Assembly (NCBI RefSeq): GCF_900100535.1 | Contig: NZ_FNDG01000034.1 | Span: 1 to 44,547, forward strand | Reading direction: 5' to 3' | DNA: 44,547 bases | Source: Phytopseudomonas flavescens | Lineage (GTDB): Bacteria; Pseudomonadota; Gammaproteobacteria; Pseudomonadales; Pseudomonadaceae | Shown here: piece by piece, positions 41,664 to 44,547 of the stretch | Layout of the letters: the number at the start of each line of letters is the position of its first letter | How positions within the stretch are numbered: position 1 is the stretch's first letter | Notes under the pieces: generated by a model | What the model was told of the DNA's origin: nothing | What the model saw: the letters and a program-made list of their open reading frames with translations, nothing else | The model's database searches: none | Program-made: the position numbers and the translations under genes

Positions 41664-42270
41664 CCGATTCCGTGTTATCCCAAATCAATCGAGGGTCGAA
41701 GGTCAGCGCTGCCAGCATGGTCAGAATCACCACTGCGGCGAAAGCCACCGCTCCCATCCCAGGCTCGACACTCGCCAGACTGCCGAACCTGACCACCGCC
41801 ACCAAGATGGCAATGACGAAGATGTCCAGCATCGACCAGCGCCCGATCCATTCAATGAAGCGGTACATCATGATCCGTTGGCGAGCCGACATCGGCTGGT
41901 GGCGCTGCACGGAATAGAGCAGCAGGCCGATCCCGACCAGCTTGAGTGTCGGGACCACGATGCTGGCGATGAATACCACCGCTGCAATCGGCAACATGCC
42001 ATGACCGACCAGGGTGATGACGCCCGACATGATGGTGTCCGGCTGGCCCTGGCCGAGGGAATTGATCGTCATGATCGGCAGCACGTTCGCGGGGATATAG
42101 AGAATGGCTGCCGTCAGCAACAACGCCCAGGTGCGGACCAGGCTGTTCGGCTGGCGCGGATGTACCCGCCCCCCGCAACGCGAACAGAACTGCCGCTGCA
42201 ACTCAGGCTGGTGGCGATTGAGTTGATGGCATTCGTGGCAAATCAGCAGACCGGCATCAATGGCGCGCAC
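41647..42270 (-). CDS. LetA/PqiA-like membrane protein, second half-module
   Basis: A 207-residue protein starting at GTG 42270, chosen because AGGGGAGG sits 6 nt upstream; ATG 42276 directly abuts that site and is less plausible. Zinc-ribbon CHECHQLN...FCSRCGG, then four membrane helices with NVLPIMTINSLGQGQPDTIM, as in PqiA/LetA. In E. coli two such modules are fused in one protein; here they are two genes. It partners the MCE protein and may load lipid into it. Confidence 0.9.
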   Translation of the reverse strand: MRAIDAGLLICHECHQLNRHQPELQRQFCSRCGGRVHPRQPNSLVRTWALLLTAAILYIPANVLPIMTINSLGQGQPDTIMSGVITLVGHGMLPIAAVVFIASIVVPTLKLVGIGLLLYSVQRHQPMSARQRIMMYRFIEWIGRWSMLDIFVIAILVAVVRFGSLASVEPGMGAVAFAAVVILTMLAALTFDPRLIWDNTESDDDHE

Positions 42271-42916
42271 TGACATCCTCCCCTGCCAGGGCTTCCCAGA
42301 TCTGATGAGGCGACATGGTCACCTCCAACCAGACCTGCACCAACAGCAGCGCAATGAAACAGAACAACCCGAAGCCCAGAGACAAGGCTGCGATATCGGC
42401 CAGTTTGACGATGGAAACCAGAATACCCATCAGATAGACCTCGAGCATGCCCCATTCGCGCATGTGGTGATAAATACGGTACAGCAGTAACCCGTAGCCA
42501 CGACCGACCTTCAGGCTGATGCTCAAGAGCACCAGGAGCTGACAGAGCAGCTTGAGCAACGGCACCGCCATGCTGCACAGGAACACCACCACGGCGATGC
42601 TCTGCATACCGCTGCCATACAGACCCAGCACACCGCTCCACACCGTATCGTTGGCGGTCTGCCCCAACAGGGTCAGGTGCATGATGGGCAGGAAATTCGC
42701 GGGGATATACAGCAGAAGCGCAGCCAGCACCAGCGCCAAGCTACGGCGTACCACTTGGTGGCGGTGGTTATACAGCTCGTAGCCGCAGCGCGGACATTCG
42801 ACACTCTCGCCATCACTGATGTGCGGTTTGCGCATGAGCAGGTCGCACTCATGGCATGCAACCAGTTGCGTCAAGGATGATTCAGCGAGCGACTGCCGTT
42901 CGACCGACTCGGGCAT
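42257..42916 (-). CDS. LetA/PqiA-like membrane protein, first half-module
   Basis: A 219-residue protein: zinc ribbon CHECDLLMRKPHISDGESVE followed by CPRCGYELY, then four membrane helices with FLPIMHLTLLGQTANDTVWS. First gene of the three-gene letAB-like operon on the minus strand; its 3' end overlaps the next gene. Together the two half-modules correspond to one full LetA. Confidence 0.9.
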   Translation of the reverse strand: MPESVERQSLAESSLTQLVACHECDLLMRKPHISDGESVECPRCGYELYNHRHQVVRRSLALVLAALLLYIPANFLPIMHLTLLGQTANDTVWSGVLGLYGSGMQSIAVVVFLCSMAVPLLKLLCQLLVLLSISLKVGRGYGLLLYRIYHHMREWGMLEVYLMGILVSIVKLADIAALSLGFGLFCFIALLLVQVWLEVTMSPHQIWEALAGEDVSARH

Positions 42917-43186
42917 GGATGGAATTCTCGAAAGGATCGCAGCATTCTAAACGAGACCCCGATAGCGGCGCACAGTTATGCCGATTATTTCCTTTCCCGT
43001 GCATCCCTTCGCTCAGCCTTGGCCTACATTTCATAGTACGTGGACGGTCAGGCCTTTGAACGATATAGCGAGCTGCCCCAGGTTACGCTTGCGGCAGCGT
43101 CCGGTCATTACACATTGTGACGTTTGAATGTCTGCAGCGTACTCTGACTCGCTGGAGCCGGCCCGCATGACTTTAATTAGGCGTGA

Positions 43187-43834
43187 TCACGGGGCCTGCA
43201 ACTGGCCGGCTAATGTGCAGTTCAACTCATACTGTTCAGCCATGCTGACAACCCTGCGCGCGCTTGTTGCCACTGAGCCCTCTTGCGTCCATAGGAATGG
43301 GTAGAACGACATGCATTGATCACCGCTCACACGCTGTATGTCGTCGCGCCAGGACTCCCACCGCAGGCCATCATAGAAAGTCGCCGTACGATTGCTCACA
43401 GCCCATTCCAGGAAGGCGGTGTAACCGATGTCCAATGGCTCCCAAAGCAAACTGTCGGGCGCCCAGTAGTACATCGCTCCCACATCATCACCCAAGCCGC
43501 CGCCATTGATGGAAAAACATCCACCTGCCGCGTCATCTGCCACGAGCAGATGCCCTTGTGCTCGCCCCTCGCTCCATTTCGCTAGAGTTCTTGTAAGTTT
43601 TTGATGACCTGAACCAAGAATACGAAGCCAGCCATGATCAATCAGTATCCCGCCAGTCTCAAATGCTACAGCTCCCAAAGTCGACCTGGTCGTTACCTGT
43701 AGCTGTAGGAGAACGCTGGTGTTTTGAGGTGAAGGGGGAAGCAAGTCGTAGGGGCGGTCGGCCTGCTCCAGCATCTTTCGTATGTGGAGAATGCCCGGGT
43801 CATTAATTTCAACCAAATCTTCTATGCGTTTCAT
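43187..43834 (-). CDS. DUF2625-family protein
   Basis: A 215-residue soluble protein with AAGGA 8 nt before ATG 43834. RSTLGAVAFETGGILIDHGW, then LRILGSGHQKLTRTL, DDAAGGCFSINGGGLGDDVG and YPFLWTQEG match DUF2625, a family of unknown function resembling knr4/SUKH-like surface proteins in layout. It stands alone between the letAB-like operon and the rRNA region. Confidence 0.88.
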   Translation of the reverse strand: MKRIEDLVEINDPGILHIRKMLEQADRPYDLLPPSPQNTSVLLQLQVTTRSTLGAVAFETGGILIDHGWLRILGSGHQKLTRTLAKWSEGRAQGHLLVADDAAGGCFSINGGGLGDDVGAMYYWAPDSLLWEPLDIGYTAFLEWAVSNRTATFYDGLRWESWRDDIQRVSGDQCMSFYPFLWTQEGSVATSARRVVSMAEQYELNCTLAGQLQAP

Positions 43835-44038
43835 TAGCTAATCCTTGGTAGCAAGACATCCAAGTTAGACGGAAATCCACTGCAGCGGCTACGAATACCG
43901 CGGCGATTGACACTCCCGCCTCTCCTGCAACACCAAAGCCATCCGAGCCATGGGTTGCTCAGCCCATGCGGCAGACGTTTAAGCTGCCGTGTCCCTGTTA
44001 CGCCTTCGGCGCCCCCAGGCTACAGAGCCATCAGGGCC

Positions 44039-44072
44039 CGTAGGGTGGAAGACGCCTCACCCTTCCACCACG
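44039..44072. repeat. GTAGGGTGGA palindrome (third location)
   Basis: CGTAGGGTGGAAGACGCC followed by CCTTCCACCACG forms the same inverted unit seen at 32877 and 35657. It lies in the 420-nt gap between the DUF2625 gene and the rRNA terminator; I see no gene in that gap. Confidence 0.7.
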
Positions 44073-44140
44073 AGCTCTCGCACGCTCCGCCCCATAGCCT
44101 GGAGGGAAGGCTCCATCACCGCGCAGGACGCTCCTGTTGT

Positions 44141-44167
44141 TGTAGGAACCTGGCTTGCCGGCGATGC
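44141..44167 (+). repeat. Pseudomonas REP-type element
   Basis: TGTAGGAACCTGGCTTGCCG with GCGATGCG following resembles the Pseudomonas REP core GTAGGAGC-xxGCTTGC-xGCGAT. Family from recall; a different repeat class from the GTAGGGTGGA units. Confidence 0.6.
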
Positions 44168-44251
44168 GCTTGACCGCAGCCCAGCCCCTACGTGTGGCCG
44201 GCAGCCTGTGCAGCACATGTTCGACCTGCTGCCGGTTTTCCCACGCCGAAA

Positions 44252-44290
44252 AGACGAAACCCCAGACCTCTGTCGAGATCTGGGGTTTCT
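44252..44290 (-). terminator. rRNA operon terminator
   Basis: AAACCCCAGA (44260-44269 region), loop with TCGA, TCTGGGGTTT (44278-44287) form a strong stem just downstream of 5S on the minus strand, followed there by CGTCTTTTC. Confidence 0.85.
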
Positions 44291-44296
44291 GGTAGA

Positions 44297-44415
44297 AGCT
44301 TGACGATGACCTACTCTCACATGGGGAGACCCCACACTACCATCGGCGATGCGTCGTTTCACTGCTGAGTTCGGGATGGGATCAGGTGGTTCCAACGCTC
44401 TATGGTCGTCAAGCA
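44297..44415 (-). rRNA. rrf: 5S ribosomal RNA
   Basis: On the minus strand the sequence starts TGCTTGACGACCATAGAGCG, continues with GAACCACCTGATCCCATCCC and GTGAAACGACGCATCGCCGA, and ends GAGAGTAGGTCATCGTCAAG, matching Pseudomonas 5S rRNA closely; the 5' TGCTTGACG and 3' CGTCAAGC ends pair as helix I. Length about 119-120 nt. Confidence 0.97.
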
Positions 44416-44547
44416 ATCCGGTTGGGGAGTCGATGTTTAGGTCGCTTCCCCGAATTGGGTATGTGATATCCGTTGGTATTGCGTGTTCTTGCAAATTTTC
44501 GGCTTTACTGTCGACTTCAACCGTCTAACAGCCAAATTGTTTGGGTG
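44416..44547 (-). other. 23S-5S intergenic spacer of the rRNA operon
   Basis: The 132 nt upstream of 5S (minus strand) to the window edge hold no gene; by position they are the 23S-5S spacer, and the 23S gene should begin beyond the window. Confidence 0.75.

Noticed and set aside
1..44547. CRISPR array
   Set aside because: No regularly spaced short repeats were found; the palindromic repeats are too few and irregular.

Overview
This is a piece of a Pseudomonas chromosome. The backbone is GC-rich, carries a ttgABC/ttgR efflux locus with its characteristic operator, a rimI gene next to a pseudomonad-type DNA polymerase III psi gene, an mksFEB condensin operon and REP-like palindromes, and runs at the right edge into an rRNA operon read on the minus strand (5S gene and 23S-5S spacer). 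The species cannot be fixed from the sequence alone.

Left part (1-9.4 kb) is accessory. A partial IS481-type element sits at the edge, followed by an intact tRNA-Met (554-630). An 88-bp copy of the tRNA 3' half plus its terminator (585-672) is repeated at 9276-9363 with only three differences, so 0.6-9.4 kb is a genomic island in tRNA-Met. It is a mosaic: (a) a YhfG-Fic toxin-antitoxin pair; (b) an integrase C-terminal remnant; (c) a GC-rich type III effector of the HopM1 family with its CesT-type chaperone, preceded by a perfect HrpL-type hrp box; (d) a filamentous-phage-like excisionase/repressor switch without the rest of a phage; (e) an AT-rich block with a two-TM protein facing a tightly overlapping four-gene operon: TIR/nucleotide-binding-like protein, Nmad2-domain protein, MazG-like pyrophosphohydrolase and uracil-DNA-glycosylase-superfamily protein. 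Block (e) is the best candidate for an undescribed defence or nucleotide-surveillance system. A second integrase remnant just outside the right repeat points to stepwise island accretion.

Middle (9.5-26 kb) is ordinary core: small envelope proteins, an RcnB-like protein, a DedA protein, the TtgABC RND pump with divergent TtgR, a LEA-type lipoprotein, a YihY protein, RidA, PhnA/YjdM, a lipoprotein, an EamA permease overlapping a beta-carbonic anhydrase, and rimI with the psi gene.

Right part (26-44.5 kb): a periplasmic lactonase-fold protein; a LysR regulator divergent from a three-gene catabolic-looking operon (AtuA family split in two genes, plus CitMHS transporter); a carboxy(nor)spermidine dehydrogenase/decarboxylase pair for polyamine synthesis; the mksFEB condensin operon; a LetA/PqiA-LetA/PqiA-LetB/PqiB lipid-transport operon; a DUF2625 protein; and the end of the rRNA operon. 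A GTAGGGTGGA palindrome recurs in three intergenic spots here.
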